Both the position numbers and the translations under genes were made by a program. A stretch of 5,852 nucleotides of DNA from Anaerolineales bacterium UBA3940 (GTDB lineage: Bacteria > Chloroflexota > Anaerolineae > Aggregatilineales > UBA3940), in NCBI GenBank assembly GCA_002385675.1, contig DGDY01000144.1:1-5852 (forward strand), given 5' to 3'. Positions 5,834-5,852 of this stretch are shown in pieces; position 1 is the first letter of the stretch; each line of letters begins with the position of its first letter. The notes below the pieces were generated by a model. That model did not search any database, was not told where the DNA came from, and saw nothing but the letters and a program-made list of their open reading frames with translations.

Positions 5834-5852
5834 CTGTCTCTTATACACATCT
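5834..5852. other. Tn5/Nextera mosaic-end adapter, library artefact
   Basis: The final 19 bases, CTGTCTCTTATACACATCT, are exactly the Tn5 transposase mosaic-end used in Nextera libraries. They are not genomic. Read on the minus strand they supply a false ATG and the residues MCIRD in frame with the kinase, plus two bases of the next Arg codon. They mark an untrimmed read end and a true contig end. Confidence 0.97.

Noticed and set aside
1..5852. A novel multi-gene defence, mobile or biosynthetic system spanning the window.
   Set aside because: The genes lie in at least five transcription units with mixed orientation, all belong to common families, and no repeats, integrase, transposase or toxin-antitoxin-like pair is present.

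Overview
This is a GC-rich bacterial window carrying six chromosomal-type protein genes and one library artefact. The last 19 bases (5834-5852) are the Tn5/Nextera mosaic-end adapter, so the sequence is probably a short-read, probably metagenomic, contig whose right edge was not trimmed. The multi-membrane-span histidine kinase with an HDEVLP phosphoacceptor motif, together with the general gene style, reminds me of Chloroflexota. That is an impression only and no marker gene is present to test it.

Left part (1-1012, minus strand): a GntR/HutC-type regulator with a UTRA sensor domain (start best placed at 913) lies directly upstream of the first 47 codons of a class II (fructose/tagatose-bisphosphate type) aldolase that runs off the left edge. 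A near-consensus sigma-70 promoter (-35 at 1042-1047, -10 at 1019-1024) drives the pair. Two copies of the HutC-type operator GTNTANAC sit just downstream of it at 1001-1008 and 979-986, 22 bp apart. This reads as an autoregulated sugar or sugar-phosphate catabolic operon that continues off the left edge.

Middle part: facing right is an atypical SDR / NAD(P)-binding NmrA-like gene (1173-1868). It stops at an in-frame TAG, but the same frame continues for 35 codons with a family-like C-terminal tail ending at 1976, so the gene carries a premature amber stop or a base error. Converging on it from the right is a two-gene minus-strand operon of a DUF1905 protein (2843-2556) and a DinB-like metal-binding four-helix protein (2544-2023), with its own good promoter at 2881-2910.

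Right part: a CPBP-family intramembrane protease-like gene (3027-3881, plus strand) converges on a long membrane histidine kinase (5833-3922, minus strand). The kinase lacks its N-terminus because the contig ends, and its apparent first residues are translated adapter.

I see no phage, IS element, CRISPR array, tRNA or rRNA, and no convincing novel multi-gene system. The most useful observations are the regulator promoter/operator architecture, the premature amber in the SDR gene and the adapter artefact.
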